Assembly (NCBI RefSeq): GCF_019733395.1 | Contig: NZ_JAIHOO010000001.1 | Location: forward strand, 930,001 to 994,000 | Reading direction: 5' to 3' | Source: Lysobacter sp. BMK333-48F3 | GTDB lineage: Bacteria; Pseudomonadota; Gammaproteobacteria; Xanthomonadales; Xanthomonadaceae | Length of the DNA stretch: 64,000 nt | In this document: positions 23,363 to 32,505 of the stretch, piece after piece | Position numbering within the stretch: position 1 is the stretch's first letter | Layout: each line of letters opens with the position of its first letter | Notes under the pieces: model-generated | Seen by the model: the letters and a program-made list of their open reading frames with translations, nothing else | The model's database searches: none | What the model was told of the DNA's origin: nothing | Program-made: the position numbers and the translations under genes

Positions 23363-24881
23363 CCGGGTCGACCTTGCTCATGCCGAGGGTGATGCCGCCG
23401 TCGGGCGCGCGGGCGAAATCCAGCCAGGCTTCGGCGTCGACCTCGTCCGCGTCCCAGTCGACCAGCCAACGCCCGCCGACCTGCTGGATCTTACCGCTGA
23501 GCAGCGGCGACTTGCCTGCGACGAACCGCACCGTATCGCCCTGCGCGCAGACCGAGGCCTCGCCGAACCAGGGGTCGCGGTAGCGGCCCAGCCAGGGCGC
23601 CAGGCCGGCGCGGCGCGCAAGCCGGCGCGCCGAGGTGTCCGGCCCGCGCCGCTTGGCCGGCGCCGCGGCATCGCGCGCGATCGCCTGCGCGTACCACGAC
23701 CAGTCGCGCGGCTGCGGCGGCGCCGCGTAGCGCTCGCTCAATACTTGGTCGAATACGCTGCGCGCATCGCCGGCATCGCCGTTGATCAGCACCACGAAGC
23801 CGCTGCGCCGCTCCGGCAGCATCGTCGTCAACGAATACATGCCCATCAGGGTGCCGGTGTGGGAGACCTTGAACTGTCCGTGCACGTCGCTGAGCCGCCA
23901 GCCGTAGCCATAGGCGGAGAACCGGGTCTGCGACCAGTCGCGCTGCCGCGCGGACACCGGCATCGGCATCTGCGCCGCCCACACCGCCTGGCGCTGATCG
24001 GCCGACAGCCAGCGCCGGCCGTCGGCGCCGCGACGGTCCGGATCCAGCCAGGCCTGCAGCCATAGCGCCATGTCGTCGAGGCTGCAGCGCACCCCGCCGG
24101 CCGGGTCCATGGTGCTGGCCGGAATGCCGGCGCCGTCGCGGCGCACCACGACGTAGTCCCGGCCGCGCCGCGCATGCGGCTGGGCCAACTCGTCCCCGGC
24201 GCCCGGCGTCCACGCGCCGACCCGGCATCCGCGCATGCCCAGCGGCGCGAACACCTCGCGCTGCAGCACGGTTTCGTAGGGCGCGCCGGCGGCGGCCGCG
24301 GCGACCTCGCCGGCGACGATGTAGAGCAGGTTGTCGTAAGCGTAGCGCGAGCGAAAACTATGCTGCGGGCGCAGATAGCGCAGGCCGTGCAGGATGTCGG
24401 CGCGAGTGTAGGCGTTGGGCTCGGGCCACAGCATCAAGTCGCCGGCGCCGGCGCGCAGGCCGCTGTTGTGTACCAGCAGGTCGCGCACCTGGAACTCGCG
24501 GGTGACCCAGTCCTCGCTCATCCGGAACTGCGGCAGATAACGCGTCACCGGGTCGTCCCAGCGCAGCTTGCCGGCATCGACCAGCCGCGCCAGCGCGGCG
24601 GCGGTCATGGCCTTGGTGTTGGAGGCGATCTTGAACAAGCTGCGCGGGCCGACCGCGCCGTCCTCGCCGAGCGCGCGCACGCCGGCGGTGCGCCGGTACG
24701 TCACCCGTCCGTCTTCGACCACCGCCACGGCCACGCCGGGCAAGGCGTAGTGCGCGCGGATCCCGTCGACGATGCGGTCCAGCTCGGCCTGCGGCGCGGC
24801 CGGCGTGGCGCTGGCCGCCAGCGGGGCCGCGAGCAGGGAAACAAAAAGCAGGACCGCCCGCGGGAGTCGTAGTCGTCGCAT
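23301..24881 (-). CDS. Secreted serine hydrolase, beta-lactamase/S12 family with C-terminal beta domain
   Basis: 526 residues with a Sec signal peptide (cleavage near ASA-TPAAP, about residue 25). The catalytic fold shows SNTK (Ser87, Lys90), the second motif YDNLLYIVAGE and SHTGTLMGMYS as third motif. Residues after about 390 form a separate C-terminal region (WLGRYRDPWFG, SGKIQQVGGRWLVDWD), typical of DUF3471-type lipocalin-like tails in this group. It is downstream of the TonB receptor on the same strand, beyond a terminator, and overlaps the VanX-type gene. It is likely a D-amino-acid-peptide hydrolase of murein fragments; the exact substrate is unknown. Confidence 0.9.
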   Translation of the reverse strand: MRRLRLPRAVLLFVSLLAAPLAASATPAAPQAELDRIVDGIRAHYALPGVAVAVVEDGRVTYRRTAGVRALGEDGAVGPRSLFKIASNTKAMTAAALARLVDAGKLRWDDPVTRYLPQFRMSEDWVTREFQVRDLLVHNSGLRAGAGDLMLWPEPNAYTRADILHGLRYLRPQHSFRSRYAYDNLLYIVAGEVAAAAAGAPYETVLQREVFAPLGMRGCRVGAWTPGAGDELAQPHARRGRDYVVVRRDGAGIPASTMDPAGGVRCSLDDMALWLQAWLDPDRRGADGRRWLSADQRQAVWAAQMPMPVSARQRDWSQTRFSAYGYGWRLSDVHGQFKVSHTGTLMGMYSLTTMLPERRSGFVVLINGDAGDARSVFDQVLSERYAAPPQPRDWSWYAQAIARDAAAPAKRRGPDTSARRLARRAGLAPWLGRYRDPWFGEASVCAQGDTVRFVAGKSPLLSGKIQQVGGRWLVDWDADEVDAEAWLDFARAPDGGITLGMSKVDPDADFSYDYEDLAFARIGDCG

Positions 24882-24896
24882 CGGGCAGTCCTGAAC

Positions 24897-24928
24897 GAAA
24901 AGAAAGGGCGGCCCGTTCCTGGGCCGCC
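24897..24928 (-). terminator. Intrinsic terminator after the TonB-dependent receptor
   Basis: On the minus strand GGCGGCCC pairs with GGGCCGCC (24928-24921 with 24914-24907), 6-nt loop, followed by CTTTCTTTTCG. It lies between the receptor stop and the hydrolase start, so the receptor transcript probably ends or is attenuated here. Confidence 0.85.
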
Positions 24929-24944
24929 AAGGGGGTCCGCGGGA

Positions 24945-27914
24945 TCAGAAGTCCAGGGACACCGTCAATTGCGCGTAACGCGGCGATTGGTAGCCGGTGC
25001 CGAAACGGTAGAAGTCGTTGCGCACGCCGATGCCGCTTTCGAATTCGTCGTCGACCTCCAGCACCCGCTGCTGGTTGAACAGGTTGTAGACGGCGAACTT
25101 GACCCGCAGGTCGGCGGCGGCGAAGGAGCGTTGGTAGGTCACGCTGGCGCCGACGTCGAAGGTCCAGGGCAGGTCGCCGCCGGAACCGCGCCGGCGCAGC
25201 TGGTAGACGCGCTGGTCGAAGTCGGCCTGGCAGTTGGACACGCAGACGTAGAAGCTGTGGTAGCTGGTGCCGTCGAACGGGTTGCCCTTGCCGAAGGCGT
25301 TGATCGGCCGGCCCGACTGGGCGTTGAGGGTGGCGCCGAGCGACCAGTGGTCGTTGATGGCGTAGGCGCCGCGCAGCTTGATCTGGTGCCGGCGGTCGTT
25401 GGGCAGCGGGCCGTCGCCGTTCAAGTTTACGAACGGATCGTCGAAGGACTCGGTGCGGCCGGTGTTGTCGAAACCGAAGTCGGAGTTCGACGGGCCTTCG
25501 GCGTTGCCCTCGCTCTTGGACCAGGTGTAGGAGGCGTTGAACGCCCACTTGTCGTCCCAGGCGCGGTCGAGCATGAACTCCAGCGCGCGGTAGGTGCGCT
25601 TGGGCTTGACCCAGCCGCGGTCGCCGACGTAGTTGCCGTCGGCGTCGTACAGCGCCCAGCCGGCGCGCGAGGTGTCGATGTTGACGTAGCCGTCGTTGAC
25701 GCCGTCGCAGTTGGTGTCGGTGTAGACCGTCGCGGTCTTGCCCGGGTTGCCCATGATGTAGCCGATGCTGCCGGGCTCGCCGCCGCAGAGGATCCCGTTC
25801 GAGGTCAGGTTCATGTCGTCGATGGCGTTGTGCAGGCGGCGGTAGATGCCGCGCACGCCCCACGACCAGGTCTCGTCGAGCATCGACTGGAAGCCCAGGA
25901 TCAGCTCGTCCTGGTAGACCGGATCGATGTCGGCGTCGACCTCGCTGCGCAGGTCGCCGACCGTGCCGTCGCCCTGGCTGTTGTCGACCGGGCCGATCTG
26001 CGCGCCGAGGATCGGCCGCTGGTAGGTGGCGCCGTTGTACTGGAACGACTCCAGGCCGTTGAACACATAGAAGGTGCGCTCGTCGAGGAAAGCGCCGGCC
26101 TGCTTGACGTTGATCTGGTTGACGATCGGCAGGAAGTAGCGGCCGACGTTGCCGAACAGCTTGGAACGGCCGTCGCCGCGGAAGTCCCAGGAGAAGCCCA
26201 GCCGCGGCGCCAGCATGTCGTCGATCTTGATGTAGGTGTTGCCTTCGCCGTTCTTGTTGTCGAAGGCCTCCATGCGCAGGCCGGCGTTGAGCATCAGGTT
26301 CGGCGTGACCTGCCAGTTGTCCTCGATGTAGTAGGCGCTGTTGATCGACTCGAAGCTGCCGCTGACCTCCTGCTGGCGCGCGCGCACGTAGGCGTTGACC
26401 CCGGCCGGGACGATGCCGCCGTTCTCCAGCCGGGTGCCCGGCAGGGTCGGGTAGATCTGGTAGTAGCGCCGGGTCGGGCCCGGGTAGAAGCTTTCGTTGT
26501 CGGAGGTATTGACCTCGCGGTCCAGGCCGAAGCGCAGCAGGTGGTCGCCGAGCTGCCATTCGAAGTCCAGCCGCGCCGCCTCGCGCCGGTCCTCGCCCTT
26601 CTCGATCTGAGCCGAGGACACGCAGCCGATCTGCGGCAGGCCGGCGCGGCGGCGGTCCTGGACCGCGTCGCACTGCACGTCGTTGACGCTGGTCTGGATG
26701 CGGTCGCGCTTGTTCTCGCCGTACAGCGCCTTGACCGACAGGCTTTCGGTCAGATAGCCGGTGTAGGTCAGCGCCCAGTTGACCCCGCCGCCCTCGCTGA
26801 ACTGGGTATTGGTGCGCGCGCCGCGCTGGCCGGCGGCGAAGTCGTAGCGGTAGTTGTCGGTGGTGGTCTCGTTCTTGTCGGAGAAGGCCAGGAACTCCAG
26901 CAGGTGGCTGTCGTTGATCTGCCAGTCCAGCTTGGTGCCCCAGAAACCCTTGTCCGACTTGCCCTTGAAGAAGGTGCTGCCGGCGTCGTTGGTGCTCTCC
27001 GGCTGGTAGTCGCGGAACTCGTACATCGCGTAGAAGAACAGTTTGTCCTTCACGATCGGGCCGGACGCGTACAGGTTGAGGTTGGTGCGGTCGTACTGGT
27101 CGCGGCTGGCGACCCGATAGGGGTTGCCGTCGGCGTCGAAGTGGTTCTTGCCTTCCGACTGCAGCGAGGACGGCTCCCACACCAGTTCGGTGCCGAACTT
27201 GAATTCGTTGGTGCCCGACTGGGTGACCGCGTTGATCACGCCGCCGGTGGTGCGGCCGAACTCGACCGAGTAGCCGCCGGTCTTGACCTGGAACTCCTTG
27301 AAGAAACCGAACGGCACCGAGGAGAAGCCGACCCGCTTGTAGAAGTCGGTGACGTTGAGGCCGTTGATGTAGACCGCGTTCTCCGACACCGAGGAGCCGC
27401 CGAAGGAGGCGCCGCCGTACTGGCCCTGGATCACGCCCGGCGCCAGCAAGGCCACCGACTGCGCGTCGCGGCCGACCGGAACGCGTTCGAGTTCGGCCTT
27501 GGTGACGTTGGTCGCCGATTCGGTCGAGCGCACGTCGACCGGCGAGATCACCCGCGAGCCGATCACCTGCACCGCGCCGAGGTTGGTCGCGTCGCCGAGG
27601 TTGATGTTGGCCTCGTTGCCGAGGCTGACCACCACCTCGACCGCCTCGCCGACCGGCGCGCCGTCCTTGCTGGCCTGCAGCTTGTAGGTGCCGATCGGCA
27701 GGAACGGAAAGCGGTAGTGGCCGTCCGCATCGGCGCGCACGGTGCGGGTGAAGCCGGTCTCGGGATTGTTCACCGTGACTTCGGCGCCGGCGTCCACCCG
27801 GCCGGCGAGCGAGCCGTCGGTATTGGCCGCCAGCGCCGGCAACGCCATCGAAGCAAGGCAGATCCCCATCGCCATGCTCAAACCGGTTCTGACCAAGGTC
27901 TTGCCTTTCATCAC
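24945..27914 (-). CDS. Oar-like TonB-dependent receptor with N-terminal carboxypeptidase-regulatory-like domain
   Basis: 989 residues. A signal peptide (ALPALAA-NTDG, about residue 29) is followed by a beta-sandwich of the CarboxypepD-regulatory type (about 32-110, GHYRFPFLPIGTYKLQASKDG), then a plug domain (about 125-240, VPVGRDAQSVALLAPGV and YINGLNV) and a large barrel ending in the aromatic TVSLDF. The Oar subfamily is common in Xanthomonadaceae and imports or exports polymers and peptides, often unknown. Divergently placed and co-oriented murein enzymes suggest that it takes up cell-wall peptides; this is inference from context only. Confidence 0.93.
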   Translation of the reverse strand: MMKGKTLVRTGLSMAMGICLASMALPALAANTDGSLAGRVDAGAEVTVNNPETGFTRTVRADADGHYRFPFLPIGTYKLQASKDGAPVGEAVEVVVSLGNEANINLGDATNLGAVQVIGSRVISPVDVRSTESATNVTKAELERVPVGRDAQSVALLAPGVIQGQYGGASFGGSSVSENAVYINGLNVTDFYKRVGFSSVPFGFFKEFQVKTGGYSVEFGRTTGGVINAVTQSGTNEFKFGTELVWEPSSLQSEGKNHFDADGNPYRVASRDQYDRTNLNLYASGPIVKDKLFFYAMYEFRDYQPESTNDAGSTFFKGKSDKGFWGTKLDWQINDSHLLEFLAFSDKNETTTDNYRYDFAAGQRGARTNTQFSEGGGVNWALTYTGYLTESLSVKALYGENKRDRIQTSVNDVQCDAVQDRRRAGLPQIGCVSSAQIEKGEDRREAARLDFEWQLGDHLLRFGLDREVNTSDNESFYPGPTRRYYQIYPTLPGTRLENGGIVPAGVNAYVRARQQEVSGSFESINSAYYIEDNWQVTPNLMLNAGLRMEAFDNKNGEGNTYIKIDDMLAPRLGFSWDFRGDGRSKLFGNVGRYFLPIVNQINVKQAGAFLDERTFYVFNGLESFQYNGATYQRPILGAQIGPVDNSQGDGTVGDLRSEVDADIDPVYQDELILGFQSMLDETWSWGVRGIYRRLHNAIDDMNLTSNGILCGGEPGSIGYIMGNPGKTATVYTDTNCDGVNDGYVNIDTSRAGWALYDADGNYVGDRGWVKPKRTYRALEFMLDRAWDDKWAFNASYTWSKSEGNAEGPSNSDFGFDNTGRTESFDDPFVNLNGDGPLPNDRRHQIKLRGAYAINDHWSLGATLNAQSGRPINAFGKGNPFDGTSYHSFYVCVSNCQADFDQRVYQLRRRGSGGDLPWTFDVGASVTYQRSFAAADLRVKFAVYNLFNQQRVLEVDDEFESGIGVRNDFYRFGTGYQSPRYAQLTVSLDF

Positions 27915-27954
27915 CGCACTTCCTCCCCTTCATAGGTTGACGCGGGCCGCGGGC

Positions 27955-29526
27955 TTACTTCGTTGCGGGCAGCACCTGCGCTTGGTAGTCGTAGTCCCAT
28001 TGGTCGAAGTAGAGATTTCCCCCTTCCCACTCGACCTCGCCCCGTTGCGAATCCACGGTTTCGGAGCGTTCGTGCGTCTTGGCCGGAACGAATTCGCGGC
28101 CGTAATCGTCGTTGTAGGCCACCCGGTACGCGTCCAGGCCGCCGAAGTAGAAGTCGGCCAGTTGCGGATCGGCGCTGTCGAAGCGGCCGGTGGTCACGTC
28201 CACCGGCACCCAGCCGTACGGCGCCAGGTACATCCAGGCCCAGTCGTGCATGTTGGTGTAGCCGTCGTCGCCGTACACCCAGCCCGACTGCCAGCGCGCG
28301 GGAATGCCGTTGAGGCGCAGCAGGGCCATCAACAGCAGGGTCTGCTGGCCGCAGTCGGCGTGGCCGGCGTGCAGGGCGTAGTCGGAGATGTTGGAGATCG
28401 TCGAGTACTCGCGCGCGCCGGCCCAGGGAATGCGGTCGACCGCGGCGTAGAGTTTCTTGGCGATGTAGTAGGGCCGGGTCTCGTCGCCGACCGCCTCGCG
28501 CGAGAACTTGCGCAGCGCCTGGGTGTGGGCTTCGTGCGGCAGGCGCTCGCCCAGGTACGGCCGGGTCGTCGCGTCGACCGGCGCGGCGACCACCTTGTCG
28601 GGATCGATCGCCCGGTACTGGCCGTAGACGGTGAGCTCGTAGCTGACTTCGAACCGGGTCGGCTGGCCGGCGCGCGCGGTCTGCTCCAGGTAGACCGTGC
28701 GCTGCAGCGCCGACTCCGGGGCGATGCGGTGCTGCGCCGGCGCGCTGGCGAGGAAGCGGATGGCCTCCTGCTGGTGGGCGATCGCGCGCGGGTACGGCAG
28801 CCAGGCGCGCAGGCGCTGCCCGGCCGGCACCGCATCGGCGGCGACGCTCAGCGACTGGGTGATGCGCACCCGCCGCGGCGCGCCGTAGCCGCGCGCCAGC
28901 GCGGCGTCGCGGACTTCGGCGTGATGCGGACCGAGCCGCTCCATCGGGCCCTGGCTCAAGGGCTTGGCGTCGGGCCGGCGCCGCGCCAGGGCCTCGCCGC
29001 TGAGCCGGAACAGGTTAGACGGCGCGCGCTGGAAATAACGCTTGTCGCCGTCGATGACCTGGTACTCGAGCAGGCCGGCGGCGTCCCAGGCGGCGAACTC
29101 TTCGCCGCGCAGGTCGGGAATCTGGTTGCGGACCTTGGCCTCGGCCTGTTCGCGGTCGAGACTGAAGTCCAGGCGGATCCGGCGCATGCGCTCGCGTTCG
29201 AAGGCGATCGCCCGGCGCAGCTTGGGGCTGAGCCCGGGCAGGCTGAGCGAGCGTTCGATGCGCGCGCCGGCGTCGCGGAAGTCGCCGCCGTCGATCAGGG
29301 CGCGGATCGCGGCCAAGGTCTGCTCGGCCTGTTGCGAGGCCGAGGCGGCGGCATCGGCGCCGGCCTCGCTCTGCGCCGCCCAGGCCGGCACGATCAGGTC
29401 CAGCACCAGCGCCGCCGGCAGGGCGAACGTCAGGCCGAGCCCGAGCGCGGCGGCGCGGCGGCGCGCGGACAAAGCGATGGCCCTCGCGCGGGGAGCGATA
29501 AACAGCAGGTCAGTCACGGGATCCAT
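27955..29526 (-). CDS. Secreted transglutaminase-like cysteine protein
   Basis: About 523 residues from ATG 29526; the frame is open to 29574, but the hydrophobic signal segment (LGLTFALPAALVLDLIVPAWAA) fits better with the later start. The middle region contains YELTVYGQY and other beta-strands. The transglutaminase-like core in the C-terminal half has Cys in GHADCGQQTLLLMALLRLNG, His in NMHDWAWMYL and Asp in PVDVTTG, the full triad. Such bacterial proteins usually act as peptidases or amidases rather than crosslinkers. It is 40 bp upstream of the TonB receptor on the same strand, so co-transcribed. A murein-peptide hydrolase role is inferred. Confidence 0.87.
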   Translation of the reverse strand: MDPVTDLLFIAPRARAIALSARRRAAALGLGLTFALPAALVLDLIVPAWAAQSEAGADAAASASQQAEQTLAAIRALIDGGDFRDAGARIERSLSLPGLSPKLRRAIAFERERMRRIRLDFSLDREQAEAKVRNQIPDLRGEEFAAWDAAGLLEYQVIDGDKRYFQRAPSNLFRLSGEALARRRPDAKPLSQGPMERLGPHHAEVRDAALARGYGAPRRVRITQSLSVAADAVPAGQRLRAWLPYPRAIAHQQEAIRFLASAPAQHRIAPESALQRTVYLEQTARAGQPTRFEVSYELTVYGQYRAIDPDKVVAAPVDATTRPYLGERLPHEAHTQALRKFSREAVGDETRPYYIAKKLYAAVDRIPWAGAREYSTISNISDYALHAGHADCGQQTLLLMALLRLNGIPARWQSGWVYGDDGYTNMHDWAWMYLAPYGWVPVDVTTGRFDSADPQLADFYFGGLDAYRVAYNDDYGREFVPAKTHERSETVDSQRGEVEWEGGNLYFDQWDYDYQAQVLPATK

Positions 29527-29591
29527 ACCTGGTGTCACCCACGCGGGGGCCATCGGTTCATGGCTGTGTAACATGGGCGGTGGGCGTGGTC

Positions 29592-29602
29592 AATAAATTA
29601 TT
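29592..29602. promoter_or_regulatory. AT-rich palindrome in a divergent promoter region
   Basis: AATAAATTATT, an 11-bp palindrome in a locally AT-rich patch (about 29590-29640) between the divergent transglutaminase (start 29526) and NlpC (start 29742) genes. It may be the site of the local RpiR/MurR-type regulator, but no second copy was found in the window. Confidence 0.35.
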
Positions 29603-29741
29603 CCCTATCAATTCACGTCTCGAAGTATGTATTCTCAGATCGGCCCGGTGCGCACGGTTGGCGTTCCGGGTCGGTGCCGGACGACCGGCATCGGGCCGAG
29701 CAGGCGTCCGGACCGATCCGGCGCACCCGGAGCATGCAGCG

Positions 29742-31175
29742 ATGCGTAGCGCTTTCCGCCAGCCACCCGCCGGCCGCCCGCCAGGCGCCCGTCGCAACGC
29801 CGCGTTGTGGAGCGGCACCCTCGCCGTCGCCCTGACGCTGGGCCTGGCCGCACAGGCGCGGCCGCCGGCGACCGGGGTGATCGGCATCGAGGAGGGGCAA
29901 TTGAACGCCGACTACTGGATCGGCCAACAGGCCACGCCGGATACCGCGATCCTCGACCGCGCCGCGATCGCCGCGCAGAACCGGCGCCTGCGCGAACTCG
30001 ACCCCTCGGTGCACGACATCGAACGCCTGCCGGCGCAGTTGCCGCGCGAGCAGGTGCGGTCCTGGATCCAGGCCCTGTCGCAACCGCGCGAGGAAACCCT
30101 GTACGACGAACGCGGCGAGGCGGTGCCGGCGGCGACCCTGCAGGCGCTGGCCGACGCGCTGGCGCTGGAGGCGATCCCGGCCCGGCAGCCGCGCCGCTAC
30201 GGCATGGTCGTGCGCCGCGCCGACCTGCGCACCTTCCCGACCCGGCTGCGGGTGTTCACCAGCCGCGGCGACACCGACATCGACCGGTTCCAGGAAAGCG
30301 CGCTGTTCCCCGGCACGCCGGTGGCGATCGCGCACGAAAGCGCCGACGGCCGCTACTGGTTCGTGGTCAGCGAGCTGTACGCGGCTTGGGTCGAGAAAGA
30401 CCGCATCGCCGAAGGCGAGGCCAAGGAGATCTTCGCCTATGTGCGCAAGGCGCCGTACCGCATCGTCACCGGCGCCACCGCCCGCACCGTGCACGCGCCC
30501 GAACAGCCCGGCGTGTCCGACGTGCAACTGGAGATGGGCGTGCGCGTGCCGTGGCTGGCCGACTGGCCGGCGCAGCGCGAGGTCAACGGCCAACACCATT
30601 ACGCTTCATATGTGATCGAGCTTCCGTATCGCGATCAGGAAGGGCGGCTGAAGTTCTCCCCCGCCCTGCTGCCGCGCACCGCCGACACCGCCGCCGACTA
30701 CCTGCCGCTGACCCAGTCGCACCTGGTCCGGCAGGGCTTCAAGTTCTTCGGCGAACGCTACGGCTGGGGCCATTCCTACAACACCCGCGACTGCAGCGGC
30801 TTCGTCTCCGAGATCTACCGCAGCTTCGGCGTGCAGCTGCCGCGCAACACCCGCGACCAGGCGGTCAGCCCGGCGCTGAACCGCATCGACCTGGCGCAGG
30901 ACCTCAGCCACGACGACCGCCTGGCGCTGCTCAAGACCTTGCAGGTAGGCGACCTGATCTACATCCCCGGCCACGTGATGATGGTGGTCGGCCACCAGGA
31001 CGGCTGGCCCTACGTGATCCACGACACCACCGGCATCACCTTCCGCGACCGCACCGGCGAGCTGGCCCGGGTGCGCCTCAACGGCGTCTCGGTGACGCCG
31101 CTGGTGCCGCTGCTGTTCGACCGCCAACACCCCACCGTGGACCGCATCACCAGCATCCAGCGGATCCGCCCATGA
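29742..31175 (+). CDS. NlpC/P60 endopeptidase with SH3-like domains (YkfC-like)
   Basis: 477 residues from ATG 29742, with a signal segment (WSGTLAVALTLGLAAQARP). The N-terminal and middle parts have SH3-like strands. The C-terminal NlpC/P60 domain has Cys351 (NTRDCSGFVSEIYRSFG) and His411 (IPGHVMMVVG). The architecture and the GWGHSYNTRDCSGF segment resemble gamma-D-Glu-L-diamino-acid endopeptidases such as YkfC, which cut murein peptides to free L-Ala-D-Glu. The next gene encodes a dipeptide epimerase, which is the YkfC/YkfB pairing known from Bacillus, and this strengthens the call. Confidence 0.9.
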   Translation: MRSAFRQPPAGRPPGARRNAALWSGTLAVALTLGLAAQARPPATGVIGIEEGQLNADYWIGQQATPDTAILDRAAIAAQNRRLRELDPSVHDIERLPAQLPREQVRSWIQALSQPREETLYDERGEAVPAATLQALADALALEAIPARQPRRYGMVVRRADLRTFPTRLRVFTSRGDTDIDRFQESALFPGTPVAIAHESADGRYWFVVSELYAAWVEKDRIAEGEAKEIFAYVRKAPYRIVTGATARTVHAPEQPGVSDVQLEMGVRVPWLADWPAQREVNGQHHYASYVIELPYRDQEGRLKFSPALLPRTADTAADYLPLTQSHLVRQGFKFFGERYGWGHSYNTRDCSGFVSEIYRSFGVQLPRNTRDQAVSPALNRIDLAQDLSHDDRLALLKTLQVGDLIYIPGHVMMVVGHQDGWPYVIHDTTGITFRDRTGELARVRLNGVSVTPLVPLLFDRQHPTVDRITSIQRIRP

Positions 31176-31331
31176 GCCTGCGCCCGCGCTCAGGACGAGC
31201 CGCCCCGCACGCCCGCCGCGCCGCCCGCCGGCCCGGCTTCACGCCTTCGTGCGCGCCCGGATAGTGAACTTTCCGCCGCCCGCGCGCCTCTCCTCTTTCC
31301 GACCGACGAACCAGTCCAGACCATCGACCAC

Positions 31332-32429
31332 ATGAAGATCACCGACATCCGATTCGGCATGCTGCGGGTACCGCTGAAGACGCCGTTCAAGACCGCATTG
31401 CGCACCGTCGACACGGTCGAGGACATCGTCGTGACCGTCCATACCGATACCGGCCACATCGGCTACGGCGAGGCGCCGGCCACCGCGGTGATCACCGGCG
31501 ACACCCACGGCTCGATCGTCGAGGCGATCCGCAAGTTCATCTCGCCGCGCCTGATCGGCCAGGAGATCGCCAACCTCAACCGCATCACCGGCCTGATCCA
31601 GGGCGCGATCGAGAAGAATTCCAGCGCCAAGGCCGCGGTCGAGATCGCGGTCTACGACCTGTTCGGCCAGCTCTACGGCGCGCCGCTGTACAAGATGCTC
31701 GGCGGCGGCGACCCGGTGATCACCACCGACATCACCATCAGCGTCGATTACATCGAGAAAATGGTCGCCGACTCGATCGCCGCTTGCGACCGCGGCTTCG
31801 AGTCGCTGAAGATCAAGGTCGGCAAGGACATCGGCGTCGACATCGAGCGGGTCAAGGCGATCTACGCCGCGGTCGAGGGCCGCGCCCTGCTGCGCCTGGA
31901 CGCCAACCAGGGCTGGACCGCCAAGCAGGCGGTGTACGCGCTGCAGACCCTGGAGGATGCGGGCGTGCGTCTCGAACTGGTCGAGCAACCGGTCAAGGCC
32001 CAGGACCTGGACGGGATGAAGTACGTGACCGACCGGGTGCATACCCCGATCATGGCCGACGAGAGCGTGTTCGGCCCGGCCGAGGTCATCGACCTGATCC
32101 GGATGCGCGCGGCAGACATCATCAACATCAAGCTGATGAAGACCGGCGGCCTGTCCAAGGCGATCCAGATCGCCGACATCGCGGCCATGTACGGCGTCGA
32201 CTGCATGATCGGCTGCATGATCGAGACCAGCATCAGCGTCGCCGCCGCGGTCCACCTGGCGGTGGCCAAGGCCAATGTGATCACCAAGGTCGACCTGGAC
32301 GGTCCCTCGCTGTGCGCATTCAATCCTGTCGACGGCGGGGTTATCTTCAACGAGTCGGAGATCACCGTCACCGACGCGCCCGGGCTAGGCATCCGCGAGA
32401 TCCGCGGGTTGGAGCCGCTGCCGGCCTGA
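31332..32429 (+). CDS. Dipeptide epimerase (L-Ala-D/L-Glu epimerase type, enolase superfamily)
   Basis: 365 residues, family length. The enolase superfamily acid/base set is complete: Lys160 and Lys162 (LKIKVGKD), metal ligands Asp in LDANQGW, Glu in VEQPV and Asp in ADESVFG, and the second Lys in INIKLMKTGG. The N-terminal cap carries MLRVPLKTPFKTALR. In murein recycling these enzymes convert L-Ala-D-Glu to L-Ala-L-Glu so that ordinary dipeptidases can finish the job. It sits 156 bp after the NlpC/P60 gene. Other dipeptide specificities exist in the family, so L-Ala-D-Glu is inferred from context. Confidence 0.92.
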   Translation: MKITDIRFGMLRVPLKTPFKTALRTVDTVEDIVVTVHTDTGHIGYGEAPATAVITGDTHGSIVEAIRKFISPRLIGQEIANLNRITGLIQGAIEKNSSAKAAVEIAVYDLFGQLYGAPLYKMLGGGDPVITTDITISVDYIEKMVADSIAACDRGFESLKIKVGKDIGVDIERVKAIYAAVEGRALLRLDANQGWTAKQAVYALQTLEDAGVRLELVEQPVKAQDLDGMKYVTDRVHTPIMADESVFGPAEVIDLIRMRAADIINIKLMKTGGLSKAIQIADIAAMYGVDCMIGCMIETSISVAAAVHLAVAKANVITKVDLDGPSLCAFNPVDGGVIFNESEITVTDAPGLGIREIRGLEPLPA

Positions 32430-32505
32430 CCCCGCGGGGCTGGCCGCCGGCCCCCGCTTCGCCCGTACCGCCGAACAGGACCGCTGCACAGGACCGGACC
32501 CGCCG

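Noticed and set aside
24969..27935. 988-codon plus-strand open frame
   Set aside because: Exact shadow of the TonB-dependent receptor; low-complexity Val/Ala/Asp/Gly composition and no recognisable domain.
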